Source: Chitinophagales bacterium
GTDB taxonomy: Bacteria > Bacteroidota > Bacteroidia > Chitinophagales > Saprospiraceae
Assembly: GCA_026928325.1 (NCBI GenBank)
Contig: JAIXKS010000062.1
Coordinates: 27,236 to 61,356, forward strand
DNA: 34,121 nt
Direction of reading: 5' to 3'
Shown here: one piece after another, positions 25,138 to 33,582 of the stretch
Layout: every line of letters starts with the position of its first letter
Position numbering within the stretch: position 1 is the stretch's first letter
Notes under the pieces: model-generated
The model's database searches: none
What the model saw: the letters and a program-made list of their open reading frames with translations, nothing else
What the model was told of the DNA's origin: nothing
Position numbers and translations under genes: made by a program

Positions 25138-25200
25138 CTAGTGCTCTGTCAACAAAAAAATCTTAAAGAAATGTCGTTCTTTTTATAGACAGCGCACTAG
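25138..25200 (+). repeat. Repeat family A, copy 4 (internally deleted, 63 bp)
   Basis: Begins with the perfect terminus CTAGTGCTCTGTC and ends GACAGCGCACTAG (one difference). It runs as copy 1 through ATGTCGTTCTTTTT and then jumps to ATAGACAG, missing about 100 central bases. In the full copies both breakpoints carry TCTTTTT, so deletion between short direct repeats explains it. Confidence 0.85.
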
Positions 25201-25226
25201 GATATACAGATGCCCATGTTTAAAAC

Positions 25227-25940
25227 CTATTTCTTTTTGGGCTTCATGACCGGCTTAGCACCTGGACGATTGCGATTTTGATTTGGGTTCTGGTTCTGAT
25301 TTTTTACATTAGACCCACTACCTTTTCTATTCTTACTTACTTTAAAGGTATTGATATTATGGTAAGGTTGAAGATTTTTAGTAGTAATCGTGATTGTGTG
25401 ATCGTCCTGAACAGATAATTTATTATTAGATAGGGACGCAAGGTCAGAAATAATGATATCATCACTTACGAAGTGTTCCTTATTCCATGTTCTATAAGAC
25501 ATTTTCATATAAGACAAGATAGTTTCTACATAACCTTGTTTAACGGGTCCATCTTCCATCGTCAATGCCTTATTGATCATCATCCGTATATTGTGCCCAT
25601 AATGACGCCAATTGAATTCATGTTGTGGATAAGGTACTTTTGCTGCCTTGTTTTCTTGAGTATCTAACGTAGTATCTACGCCTTCCGGAATGTCCACATC
25701 CAATTCATAATTGGCCATCTTCAGCACGTGTCTCCAAAGCTTCTGTCTGTATTCTAATAGATTTTTGGACTGCGGATTGAGTTGGTTGATCAAAGAAACG
25801 ATTTCTTCAACTATCCGTTGTCTCTCTTCTCTGTCCTCAACAGTCTTGGCATATTTGACAAGTTTCTGAATCGAACGACCATATTCCAAAAATGACAACT
25901 TTTCTCTTGTGGAATTATATTCAAGGCTTAATTGCTTCAT
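25227..25940 (-). CDS. DUF4290 protein
   Basis: A 237-residue soluble protein of the Bacteroidota family DUF4290. The N-terminal helical domain has EYGRSIQKLVKYAKTVEDREERQ (19-41), the LWRHVLKMANYELD block, and HEFNWRHYGHNIRMMI with a further ETILSYMKMSYRTWNKEHF. The end (about 205-237) is a basic, low-complexity tail of Asn, Gln, Arg and Lys repeats that suggests nucleic-acid contact. Function unknown. It starts 13 bp after glmS and is the last gene of the GT5-DUF4270-glmS unit. Confidence 0.83.
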   Translation of the reverse strand: MKQLSLEYNSTREKLSFLEYGRSIQKLVKYAKTVEDREERQRIVEEIVSLINQLNPQSKNLLEYRQKLWRHVLKMANYELDVDIPEGVDTTLDTQENKAAKVPYPQHEFNWRHYGHNIRMMINKALTMEDGPVKQGYVETILSYMKMSYRTWNKEHFVSDDIIISDLASLSNNKLSVQDDHTITITTKNLQPYHNINTFKVSKNRKGSGSNVKNQNQNPNQNRNRPGAKPVMKPKKK

Positions 25941-25953
25941 AAAAAAATTCTAA

Positions 25954-27792
25954 TTATTCTACAGTTACAGATTTTGCAAGATTACGTGGTTGATCGACAT
26001 TGCACCCGCGCATTACAGCGATGTGATACGCCAATAATTGAAGCGGGATAACCGACAATAAAGGTGTCAATGGCTCCTCTGTTTCCGGAATTTCGATACT
26101 ATAATCTGACATTGCTTTTATTTTAGTATCTCCTTCTGTTACAATAGATATCACCGTACCTTTACGTGCCTTCACTTCTTGAATGTTACTTGCTACCTTA
26201 TCATAAGCAGATTTATTGGTAGCGATGACGACAACCGGCATTTTATCATCGATCAATGCAATCGGACCGTGCTTCATCTCGGCTGCCGGATAACCTTCTG
26301 CATGGACGTAAGAAATCTCTTTGAGTTTTAATGCGCCTTCGAGTGCAACTGGGAAGTTATATCCACGTCCCAAATAAAGGGCATTATTAAAATCTTTAAT
26401 CTCCTGAGCGATATATTTCACCTTGCTGTCTTGCTCCAATACCTTCTGTACTTTTGCAGGAATATCTTCCATCGCATACAATAATTGTCTGTATTGACTT
26501 TCCGGGATTTGACCACGTTTATAGCCTAGATTTAAGGCCATCAACGTCAATACGGCTAGCTGGCTTGTAAAAGCTTTTGTGGAGGCTACCCCTATCTCTG
26601 GACCTGCGTGTGTATAAGAACCACAATGGGTATTTCTAGCGATAGAAGAACCGACAACGTTTACGATGCCATAAACTAAGGCTCCTTTTTCTTTAGCAAT
26701 TTCTAATGCAGCCAAGGTATCTGCTGTCTCACCGGATTGAGAGATTACGATTACTACATCATCCTGATTAATGATCGGATTTCTATATCTAAACTCTGAA
26801 GCATATTCTACTTCTACCGGAATTCCTGCCAATTCTTCAAACAAATATTCGGCCACCAAAGCAGAATGCCAAGAAGTACCACAAGCGGCAAAAATAATTC
26901 GCTTGGCATTCATAATTCGGTTGAGATACTGCTGCATGCCTCCGACAATCACCCAACCATCCTGAGCATTGATACGACCTCGCATACTCTCATGAATCGT
27001 TATCGGTTGTTGGAAAATCTCTTTTAGCATGAAATGCTCAAAACCTTCCTTTTCTAGTTCTTCTAGCTTTAAGTCCACTTCATGGACTTTATGGTGTTGA
27101 ACTTCGTTATAAAGATTTATAATCTTGTAACTACCATCTTTAGAAATCGTCACTATTTCTTCGTCATTCAAATAAATGACCTTATTGGTATATTTGATAA
27201 TCGGGGAAGCGTCTGAAGCCAAAAAGAGTTCATCTTCTCCTATACCCAATACTAAAGGACTTGATTTTCTAGCTCCGACGAGCATATTAGGATTATCTCT
27301 GTCGATTACAACAATAGCATAAGCTCCTACTGCCTTCTCTAACGCTCTTCTAACGGCTTCATCTAATGGTAAATTATCACGAGTTTGGTACTCCTCGATT
27401 AAACGGACCAAAACTTCTGTATCCGTTTCACTTACAAAAGTATGTCCTAAATCTTCTAATGCCTTTTTTAAGGTCAAATAGTTTTCAATAATACCATTGT
27501 GTATGAGCGATAGCCTGCCATTACCTGATACATGTGGGTGCGCATTGATATCATCTGGCTTACCGTGCGTGGCCCATCGCGTATGACCTATCCCTACTGT
27601 TCCATCCAAATTGACCTCCTTAGCCGCAGCTTCAAGCTCTGAAACTCGACCTTTTTTCTTCACAGTCCTTATTTCATCGTTAAGAATGGAGACTCCGGCA
27701 CTATCATAACCACGATATTCAAGCCGTTTTAATCCTTCCAAAATAATTGGATAAGATTGTTGTTTTCCTATATAGGCTACTATTCCACACAT
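25954..27792 (-). CDS. glmS: Glutamine-fructose-6-phosphate aminotransferase (isomerising) GlmS
   Basis: Makes glucosamine-6-phosphate from fructose-6-phosphate and glutamine, the first step to UDP-GlcNAc for peptidoglycan and LPS. Cys2 of MCGIVAYIG is the N-terminal glutaminase nucleophile, with HTRWATHG and HNGIIENY in the class II amidotransferase domain (1-235). Two SIS domains follow (about 285-420 and 455-600), with the CGTSWHS and SQSGETADT sugar-phosphate motifs and the C-terminal PRNLAKSVTVE. Full length at 612 residues. No glmS ribozyme-like sequence is seen in the 16-bp gap upstream; the gene is read within an operon. Confidence 0.97.
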   Translation of the reverse strand: MCGIVAYIGKQQSYPIILEGLKRLEYRGYDSAGVSILNDEIRTVKKKGRVSELEAAAKEVNLDGTVGIGHTRWATHGKPDDINAHPHVSGNGRLSLIHNGIIENYLTLKKALEDLGHTFVSETDTEVLVRLIEEYQTRDNLPLDEAVRRALEKAVGAYAIVVIDRDNPNMLVGARKSSPLVLGIGEDELFLASDASPIIKYTNKVIYLNDEEIVTISKDGSYKIINLYNEVQHHKVHEVDLKLEELEKEGFEHFMLKEIFQQPITIHESMRGRINAQDGWVIVGGMQQYLNRIMNAKRIIFAACGTSWHSALVAEYLFEELAGIPVEVEYASEFRYRNPIINQDDVVIVISQSGETADTLAALEIAKEKGALVYGIVNVVGSSIARNTHCGSYTHAGPEIGVASTKAFTSQLAVLTLMALNLGYKRGQIPESQYRQLLYAMEDIPAKVQKVLEQDSKVKYIAQEIKDFNNALYLGRGYNFPVALEGALKLKEISYVHAEGYPAAEMKHGPIALIDDKMPVVVIATNKSAYDKVASNIQEVKARKGTVISIVTEGDTKIKAMSDYSIEIPETEEPLTPLLSVIPLQLLAYHIAVMRGCNVDQPRNLAKSVTVE

Positions 27793-27808
27793 ATAATGAA
27801 TAGATTTT

Positions 27809-29173
27809 TTAGTTTTTAGTATAATAGATACTCAATTTGACAGGATAGGTACTGTGTTTGGCACCATAAAATGCAACACGATTCGGATTTTCAGATTCTG
27901 TCAATACTGAAATATATAACGTTGGTGAAAAACTTGGGTCTTTAAAGGCTTTTTTCAAATGATTGGTTATATTCATTTTATATTTATAACCATTTTGTAC
28001 CCGAACCGGAACACCATTAAAGGCAGGCACAAAACTTGTACCCAAGGATAGAGGTCGTGCAATATCCTCTATAAATTCATATTTATCCTGTGCATTTTTG
28101 ACGGTAGCGATCAATTGAGGCGGCGTCGCAGTATAATTCACCAAACCCGGGATATCGGCCACAAAAACCTCCAATTCTGCTTTATTAATCAATAGGTTAT
28201 TGGCCTTGTCCAGATCTTTAAAACTAATCTCCGTTTTAACTCCACCAAATCCCTGCACAAAGGACAAGGAATCTCCTAATTGCGGATTGTTTAAAAAGGA
28301 ACCAACGACACTTCCTGCATGCTCAAGGTTATATCTGTTTATCACAGAATTATCGATGATAAAATCATACGCTTTACCGACAGTATCCGACACGGTATAA
28401 TACATAATCAATTTATTGGACGGATTTGTAGCGCTCAATGCTGTCGAAGACATGTCAAATCCATACATAAACGGGTTGCCGTCTGCGGATTGCGAAGTTA
28501 TATATATTCCCTTAAAAAAGTCCCTGAATAAAGAATCTCGCACCAAAGTCTCATTGTCAAATATGGTTTTTGCAAAAGTATCATCCAACCTAAGTCGCAA
28601 TTGAGAGGCTTGCTTCAATGTTTTACCAGAACCATGCTCTAGAATGGTTATAGAATCGGTTGGTTTGATGAAAATGGTTTTATCCAGAATCGGAGTTGGC
28701 AGATAACTCAACTTAGTATCTGAATAAAAGGTATCTGTACTTTTATAAGCTTCATCTAACTGATATACTTGAATATGTTGTAAGCCGGAAGGTTGGCCAA
28801 AAGTTGCTAAAGTATCATAACTAAGGACAAGAACCAAAGAGTCAAACCTAGCCGTAGCATCTACTGTAAACGCAGGCGTAGTAGAAACATTAAATCCAAA
28901 TTTCATGTACATCTCTGCTGCCGTTTTCCCAAATATGGGTTCATTAATTTCTCCGAGTCTATACGTTTTACTAGCAGATGATCTGGTAATAACTTTTGTT
29001 CCCTCCACTGTAGATGATGCAATATCAAAATCGTGCATCACCTCAACATTAATTTTTTCATCATCGAGCAATTCGGATCCTACTAAAATCGGATCTTGAC
29101 AACCACTGACAACGATAGCACTCAAAAACAGAAGCATTCCGGCTTTTAATAGGTTAAATGAACTCAATTTCAT
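27809..29173 (-). CDS. DUF4270 lipoprotein
   Basis: A 454-residue lipoprotein. The signal peptide ends in the lipobox VVSGC (Cys25), followed by QDPILVGSELLDDEKINV, a typical DUF4270 opening. The rest is beta-rich with SYRLGEINEPIFGKTAAEMYM-like blocks, a DSLVLVLSYD strand and a C-terminal RVAFYGAKHSTYPVKLSIYYTK. Likely at the outer membrane, on the periplasmic or surface side. Function unknown. It lies between the GT5-like gene (7 bp) and glmS (16 bp), a gene order I recall as common in Bacteroidota. Confidence 0.85.
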   Translation of the reverse strand: MKLSSFNLLKAGMLLFLSAIVVSGCQDPILVGSELLDDEKINVEVMHDFDIASSTVEGTKVITRSSASKTYRLGEINEPIFGKTAAEMYMKFGFNVSTTPAFTVDATARFDSLVLVLSYDTLATFGQPSGLQHIQVYQLDEAYKSTDTFYSDTKLSYLPTPILDKTIFIKPTDSITILEHGSGKTLKQASQLRLRLDDTFAKTIFDNETLVRDSLFRDFFKGIYITSQSADGNPFMYGFDMSSTALSATNPSNKLIMYYTVSDTVGKAYDFIIDNSVINRYNLEHAGSVVGSFLNNPQLGDSLSFVQGFGGVKTEISFKDLDKANNLLINKAELEVFVADIPGLVNYTATPPQLIATVKNAQDKYEFIEDIARPLSLGTSFVPAFNGVPVRVQNGYKYKMNITNHLKKAFKDPSFSPTLYISVLTESENPNRVAFYGAKHSTYPVKLSIYYTKN

Positions 29174-29180
29174 TATTTAT

Positions 29181-30002
29181 TTAATTAACAATATCCTGAA
29201 GCAATGATTTGTAAAATTCAACAGAGGCCATTGCAGATTCATCCGTCTCTGTGGCACTCATAAGCGTCGGTACAGAAAACATTTCTCCAAACTCTTTTGT
29301 TGCAGCATCTGTGGCTTCACAGCCAGAAATAACTGCATCTGCATACTTTATACATCCAAAGTCTAAATTTACTTTATCATCTTGCTTGAAGAAATTCAAC
29401 TCTTCAGACTCTAGGTCATTAATGGCCGCTATTTCGGTAAATTTTGAATTGAAAGAATCGCTTAATTCATTTTCATACAAAGAGTAAATAATCTTGGCGT
29501 CATTAAAAACCGGGTCATTTTTATAAGCTTTTTTCATATAAAAAGGAATTAAGGTCGTCATTTGTCCATGTAAATGTACAATATCCGGTGCCCAACCAAA
29601 TTTTTTGACCGTTTCTAATACGCCCTTGCAAAAGAAAACCAAACGCTCTTGATTATCCTCAAACGGGCTTTTGTCTTCATCTTTAAAAACAGCCTTTCGC
29701 TTAAAAAACTCCTCGTTATCTAAAAAATAAACTTGTAATCTCGCTCCTGGCAAAGACGCTACCTTAATAATCAATGGGTAATCCTCATCATCTACAATGA
29801 TATTCATTCCAGACAATCTAACAACTTCATGAAGTCTGTGTCTCCTTTCATTGATGATGCCAAACTTCGGCATCAAAATCCTGAATTCAAATTCGTCATT
29901 GGTAGCAAAATGTGTAATCCTCCTTGCTAAATCAGAAATAATGGATATCTCTGTATAAGGATTTAATTCCTGGGTGACGAAAAGAACTTTCTTTTTGCTC
30001 AT
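29181..30002 (-). CDS. Glycogen/starch synthase-like N-terminal domain protein (GT5-like)
   Basis: A 273-residue protein resembling only the first Rossmann half of GT5 glycogen synthases: KKVLFVTQELNPYT (3-16), the long first-domain insert with YFLDNEEFFKRKAVF and DNQERLVFFCKGVLE, then WAPDIVHLHGQMTTLIPFYMK, IIYSLYENEL and a CIKYADAVISGC block. Two things needed for catalysis are missing: the KTGGL loop that holds ADP-glucose is replaced by EISIISD, and the entire C-terminal nucleotide-binding domain is absent. Short forms like this are widespread in Bacteroidota. It is probably not an active synthase. Its place before DUF4270 and glmS suggests a role in envelope sugar supply, by inference only. 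Confidence 0.82.
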   Translation of the reverse strand: MSKKKVLFVTQELNPYTEISIISDLARRITHFATNDEFEFRILMPKFGIINERRHRLHEVVRLSGMNIIVDDEDYPLIIKVASLPGARLQVYFLDNEEFFKRKAVFKDEDKSPFEDNQERLVFFCKGVLETVKKFGWAPDIVHLHGQMTTLIPFYMKKAYKNDPVFNDAKIIYSLYENELSDSFNSKFTEIAAINDLESEELNFFKQDDKVNLDFGCIKYADAVISGCEATDAATKEFGEMFSVPTLMSATETDESAMASVEFYKSLLQDIVN

Positions 30003-30047
30003 AATTTTATTAAATATAATAAAGTATGTTGTACTTTAAAATGGGTG

Positions 30048-30055
30048 CAAAGATA
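30048..30055 (-). promoter_or_regulatory. -7 element TATCTTTG of the GT5-DUF4270-glmS-DUF4290 unit
   Basis: Perfect TAnnTTTG on the minus strand, 45 bases before the GT5-like start. Gaps of 7, 16 and 13 bases through the next three genes make a single transcript likely. Confidence 0.55.
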
Positions 30056-30229
30056 ATACAAATTTTTGTAAAATTTAAAAATTTTTAAACCAAAATTTTA
30101 AAATCTATTGATTATCAAAAAAGTATGAACATTTACGCCTCCTAATTGATACTTTGCCCAATAGTAAAACAACCCTTGCTAAGAAACGCAAGTAGATGGC
30201 TAAAAAGTATAAATTTGAAATAATAATTA

Positions 30230-30237
30230 TAGTTTTG
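30230..30237 (+). promoter_or_regulatory. -7 element TAGTTTTG of the DUF819 gene
   Basis: Perfect TAnnTTTG that overlaps the GTG at 30237. Transcription from it would start downstream of that GTG, which favours the ATG at 30267 as the true start. The upstream TTTG at 30214-30217 is only 12 bases away, too close for a normal -33. Confidence 0.5.
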
Positions 30238-30266
30238 TGCCTTTTATTGGGAATCAAGCACCTATA

Positions 30267-31604
30267 ATGGATCAAGTTTTTAAATCGCCACCCTTGTTTA
30301 CCGATGATTTTATCGTTTTGGGTATTATCATGTTGCTATTGGCTTTTATATTTCATACTTCATCCTTAAAGTCTCCATTTTGGACCAAATTTTACACTTG
30401 GCTCCCTCCGCTTTTATTGTGTTACCTATTACCTTCCTTGTTGACGTCTTTCAACATCATCAGCCCCGAATGGCACCTTACGGATCATTCGGGTGACTTC
30501 GTTTTGGACGATCACGACCTGCCTATAACCCAAAAACTGGGATTGTACAAGGTAGCATCTCAAGTCTTATTACCGGCCGCACTTATTCTTTTGACCATTA
30601 GCATTGACCTAAAATCTCTATTTGGACTTGGAAACAAAGCCATTATTATGTTTTTGGCCGGGACACTAGGTGTAATCCTCGGTGGTCCGATCGCCGTCTT
30701 GATTATGTCCTTTTTCTCGCCTGAAACGGTCGGTGGCGAAGGATACGACGCCATGTGGCGCGGATTGTCAACATTAGCAGGAAGCTGGATTGGTGGTGGT
30801 GCCAATCAAACAGCCATGCTCGAAATTTATAAATTTAATCCACACAAATACGGTGGTGTCGTCCTTGTAGATATCATAATATCCAATATTTGGATGGCCA
30901 TTTTGCTTTATGGCATCAATAAGCAACAGGCCATTGATCGGTTTCTACAAGCAGATACGAGCGCTATTGAAAAAACCAAGGCAAAGATCTCCAAATACAC
31001 ACTGTCCATCACTCGGATTCCATCTTTAAACGACTACGTCATAATGCTCGGTATCGTCTTTGCCGGTGTCGCTTTATCTCATGGTTTTGGAAAAGGAATT
31101 CCTTGGATGCTCACTCAATTATGGCCAAGTTTTTCTGACGAATCGGGCTTTTTAAGTACCTTCTCTGATTCCTTTTTCTGGATGATAACAATAGCTACAT
31201 TTTTGGGTATCGGGCTTTCCTTCACCTCATTTAAAAACTTCGAAGGCGTCGGAGCGAGCAAAATAGGCAGCTTGTTTATTTATATTTTGGTAGCCACCAT
31301 TGGTATGAAAATGGATATTTCTTCGATACTTAAGTACCCGGGATTGCTTGCAGTTGGGGCGATCTGGATGATGGTCCATGTTGCAGTTTTGTTTATTGTA
31401 GCTTACCTTATAAAAGCTCCTTATTTCTTTATAGCTGTAGGTAGCATGGCTAACATTGGAGGTGCTGCATCTGCGCCAGTGGTTGCCTCTTCTTTCCACG
31501 CTTCACTCACTAGTGTAGGAGTTTTATTGGCTATATTCGGCTATATCATCGGCACATATGGTGCTATTGTATGCGCAATATTGATGCAATGGGTTGTCGG
31601 TTGA
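30267..31604 (+). CDS. DUF819-family membrane protein (YjcL-like)
   Basis: A polytopic membrane protein of 445 residues from the ATG at 30267 (455 from a GTG at 30237, rejected because it lies in the -7 box). About 11-12 helices. Two related re-entrant-type motifs occur in the two halves, GSWIGGGANQTAM and SMANIGGAASAPVVA, which indicates an inverted internal repeat as in secondary carriers of the sodium/glutamate-symporter superfamily. Between helices 1-3 is a soluble acidic loop (SGDFVLDDHDLP). The substrate of DUF819 proteins is not established. Monocistronic, divergent from the glmS unit. Confidence 0.85.
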   Translation: MDQVFKSPPLFTDDFIVLGIIMLLLAFIFHTSSLKSPFWTKFYTWLPPLLLCYLLPSLLTSFNIISPEWHLTDHSGDFVLDDHDLPITQKLGLYKVASQVLLPAALILLTISIDLKSLFGLGNKAIIMFLAGTLGVILGGPIAVLIMSFFSPETVGGEGYDAMWRGLSTLAGSWIGGGANQTAMLEIYKFNPHKYGGVVLVDIIISNIWMAILLYGINKQQAIDRFLQADTSAIEKTKAKISKYTLSITRIPSLNDYVIMLGIVFAGVALSHGFGKGIPWMLTQLWPSFSDESGFLSTFSDSFFWMITIATFLGIGLSFTSFKNFEGVGASKIGSLFIYILVATIGMKMDISSILKYPGLLAVGAIWMMVHVAVLFIVAYLIKAPYFFIAVGSMANIGGAASAPVVASSFHASLTSVGVLLAIFGYIIGTYGAIVCAILMQWVVG

Positions 31605-31615
31605 TTCTTTTTACC

Positions 31616-31739
31616 CAGATTACGCATTAGGATTCGTTATGAGCGTCAAAAGAGCAATAAATCAGAGATTTATTATCGAAAAGCATAACCACCGTTATGG
31701 TTACAGATAATAAATACCGTGAAACGGCTGATTTGCAGC
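31616..31739 (+). repeat. Repeat family B, copy 2 (full)
   Basis: Begins CAGATTACGCATTAGGATT as in copy 1. It contains a perfect outer stem ATTTATTATC (31668-31677) with GATAATAAAT (31706-31715) enclosing the small hairpin CATAAC-CACC-GTTATG (31684-31699), and ends with a segment also present in copy 1 (CCGTGAAACGG...TTTGCAGC). It starts 12 bases after the DUF819 stop. The remaining spacer to 31892 shows nothing else. Confidence 0.78.
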
Positions 31740-31892
31740 ACCTGACTTGTAACCGTTCAGCTTAATTTCTATACAAAGCGTTATTATTCAAAGGTTTAAA
31801 TATTATGTTTCATACAATCACCGTGCTAAATGATACTTTAGCTGGATTCAAGTAACAATGTCAAATTAAAAATCGCATTATCGGGTTTAGAT

Positions 31893-32639
31893 TTACTTCA
31901 CAAACCGATATCCTACACTAAATGCCGCGTATATCCCTGTACCTTTGGCTTCAAAGACGGCGGTTTCTTGTGGAACGCCTTTGTAAGCATATTTGAAATA
32001 CATGTTTTGGTAAGATTTAAATCCCCAAACTCCCTGGATAGTCAGCCCGATATCTATCCGTTTCCATAGCACAAATCCGGATTTTAAGCCTGCTACTGGC
32101 ACTATTTGTAAAGTGTTAAAATGTTCTGCGGTAATATATTCTAATTGCTCATATTCAGGACCATAAATTTCAAAGTACTCACTACCTATTTCGACATCAT
32201 CTAACCGGTTTGAGCTCTGTATGCCTATCATTAAAATGGGTTTTAAATAAAATTTTCTTAACTTAGGGAAGATATTGTAAGCAACGCCGACATCAAGCCT
32301 GTTTATTATAGTTCCGGAATATCCTACTCCTATTGTATAACCACCTTCACCATTTCCTGAGACACTTCCTTCCCTGAATTTAATCAATGTAACTCCATCG
32401 AAATACGAAAAAGTAGATAGTAAGGAAACCCTTTTATGTTTTAGAAAGTGTTCATAGCTAAAAGCAATCTGATAATCCGTATTTTGAAAATCATCACTGC
32501 TATTTACCATTTTTACTTTCTGATTGGTATGTGTAAAAATCGGACCTATACCGACGGAAATGGCTTGACCAATAGCTAAATTAAATGAAAATAAAACAGC
32601 TAATGAAGTTAAAAACTGAAAGCGCTTTTTGTGTATCAT
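31893..32639 (-). CDS. Outer-membrane beta-barrel protein
   Basis: A 248-residue protein with signal peptide MIHKKRFQFLTSLAVLFSFNLAIG and likely cleavage before QAISVGIG. The mature chain is a run of amphipathic strands alternating Gly and aromatic residues (GGYTIGVGYSGTI, RLDVGVAYNIF, YLKPILMIGIQ, RIDIGLTIQGVWGF, GIYAAFSVGYRFVK), typical of an 8- to 10-strand barrel. The last strand ends in Phe-Val-Lys, close to the usual aromatic C-terminus. It begins 7 bp after the split lipoprotein gene and was probably part of one unit with it. No specific function is apparent. Confidence 0.75.
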   Translation of the reverse strand: MIHKKRFQFLTSLAVLFSFNLAIGQAISVGIGPIFTHTNQKVKMVNSSDDFQNTDYQIAFSYEHFLKHKRVSLLSTFSYFDGVTLIKFREGSVSGNGEGGYTIGVGYSGTIINRLDVGVAYNIFPKLRKFYLKPILMIGIQSSNRLDDVEIGSEYFEIYGPEYEQLEYITAEHFNTLQIVPVAGLKSGFVLWKRIDIGLTIQGVWGFKSYQNMYFKYAYKGVPQETAVFEAKGTGIYAAFSVGYRFVK

Positions 32640-32646
32640 TAGCTAT

Positions 32647-33582
32647 CTAATCTAAAACCAATCTCGGTACACCGTTAATACCAAATCCAAACCAGGTTCC
32701 TTTGACATTGACCCGATGTCCCGATGACAGCTTGTCGGGTTCTCTGAATATTTTGTCTATATCTTTCTTTTTTACAGAAATAGAAGTTGGGTATGTACCG
32801 TTGCCCAGGCAATAATAATCATAAACCGATATGTCTATACAGGATTTATTAGTCTGCTCTTTTTTATATGTCCCGCTGATATCCGTGCAAACTCTCTTAT
32901 TTGACGCAGGAAGCCAAAATCCGAGTCGCTTCCTTTTGTAGCTCATTTCACATCCGACCTCGCCACTTTTTACCCAGATTAACGCCTGTATCCGCCAGGT
33001 TTCTCCGTTTATGGTTCGAACAAGGGTTTGAGGTTTAGACCTTTTCTCTCCACAATTACAGAAAAAAGTTTTAGAACCGTTACAGTAAGATGTATGAATA
33101 ATACCTGTACCTGCCTTATATATCTCTAAATATACCTTACCGCTGCCTTCACATGGGACGATGATTGGGTTTCCGGTTAGTATCTGAGCATTATTGCTGA
33201 ATGTCCATTTAAAAGCATCCCAGTAAAGATTGCCATTGACAAGCTCGATGCGCATCATACCATTATTCAGATATGTGATTTTTATCTCATTCGAATCAAT
33301 CAGACATACCAATGGGCTAAGAAAAACTGTTGGATTTTCTATTATTGATGCAACCGGCATTTCGCTTGATATATTATCATTTGCATCAAAATAATATAAA
33401 TCTCCCCATGAAGAATAATCCTGGTTGGTTACGACTATACTTTCTGATGATAATATGGAAGAAAATTCTGCTTTTTTGATATTATTAATATGCTGTCCAA
33501 TCATTGTTAAGTACGATAACCAGGCCACCATTATCAAAAAATCTGAATATCCTTGTACCAATATGTACTGACATGTCAGCAT
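32647..33582 (-). pseudogene. C-terminal part of a frameshifted lipoprotein gene
   Basis: This frame looks like genuine protein from about INNIKKAEFSSIL (near 33490) onward; the ATG at 33582 is in out-of-frame sequence and is not a believable start. The chain has a PKD-like or Ig-like beta segment (WDAFKWTFSNNAQILTGNP ... GSGKVYLEIYKAGTG), then a Cys-rich stretch (YCNGSKTFFCNCGEKR), and ends GTWFGFGINGVPRLVLD. It continues the frame of the middle part after one extra base at about 33484-33490. Reading TAT-(t)-AAT-AAT-ATC joins ...NNDWTAY to NNIKKAEF. The outer-membrane barrel gene follows by 7 bp. Confidence 0.7.

Noticed and set aside
12841-25200. CRISPR array made of the repeated elements
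   Set aside because: Copies are 4-7 kb or 1.3 kb apart, about 165 bp long and not separated by regular spacers; no cas genes.
27793-27808. glmS ribozyme
   Set aside because: The gap before glmS is only 16 bases and the gene is inside an operon; no room for the ribozyme.
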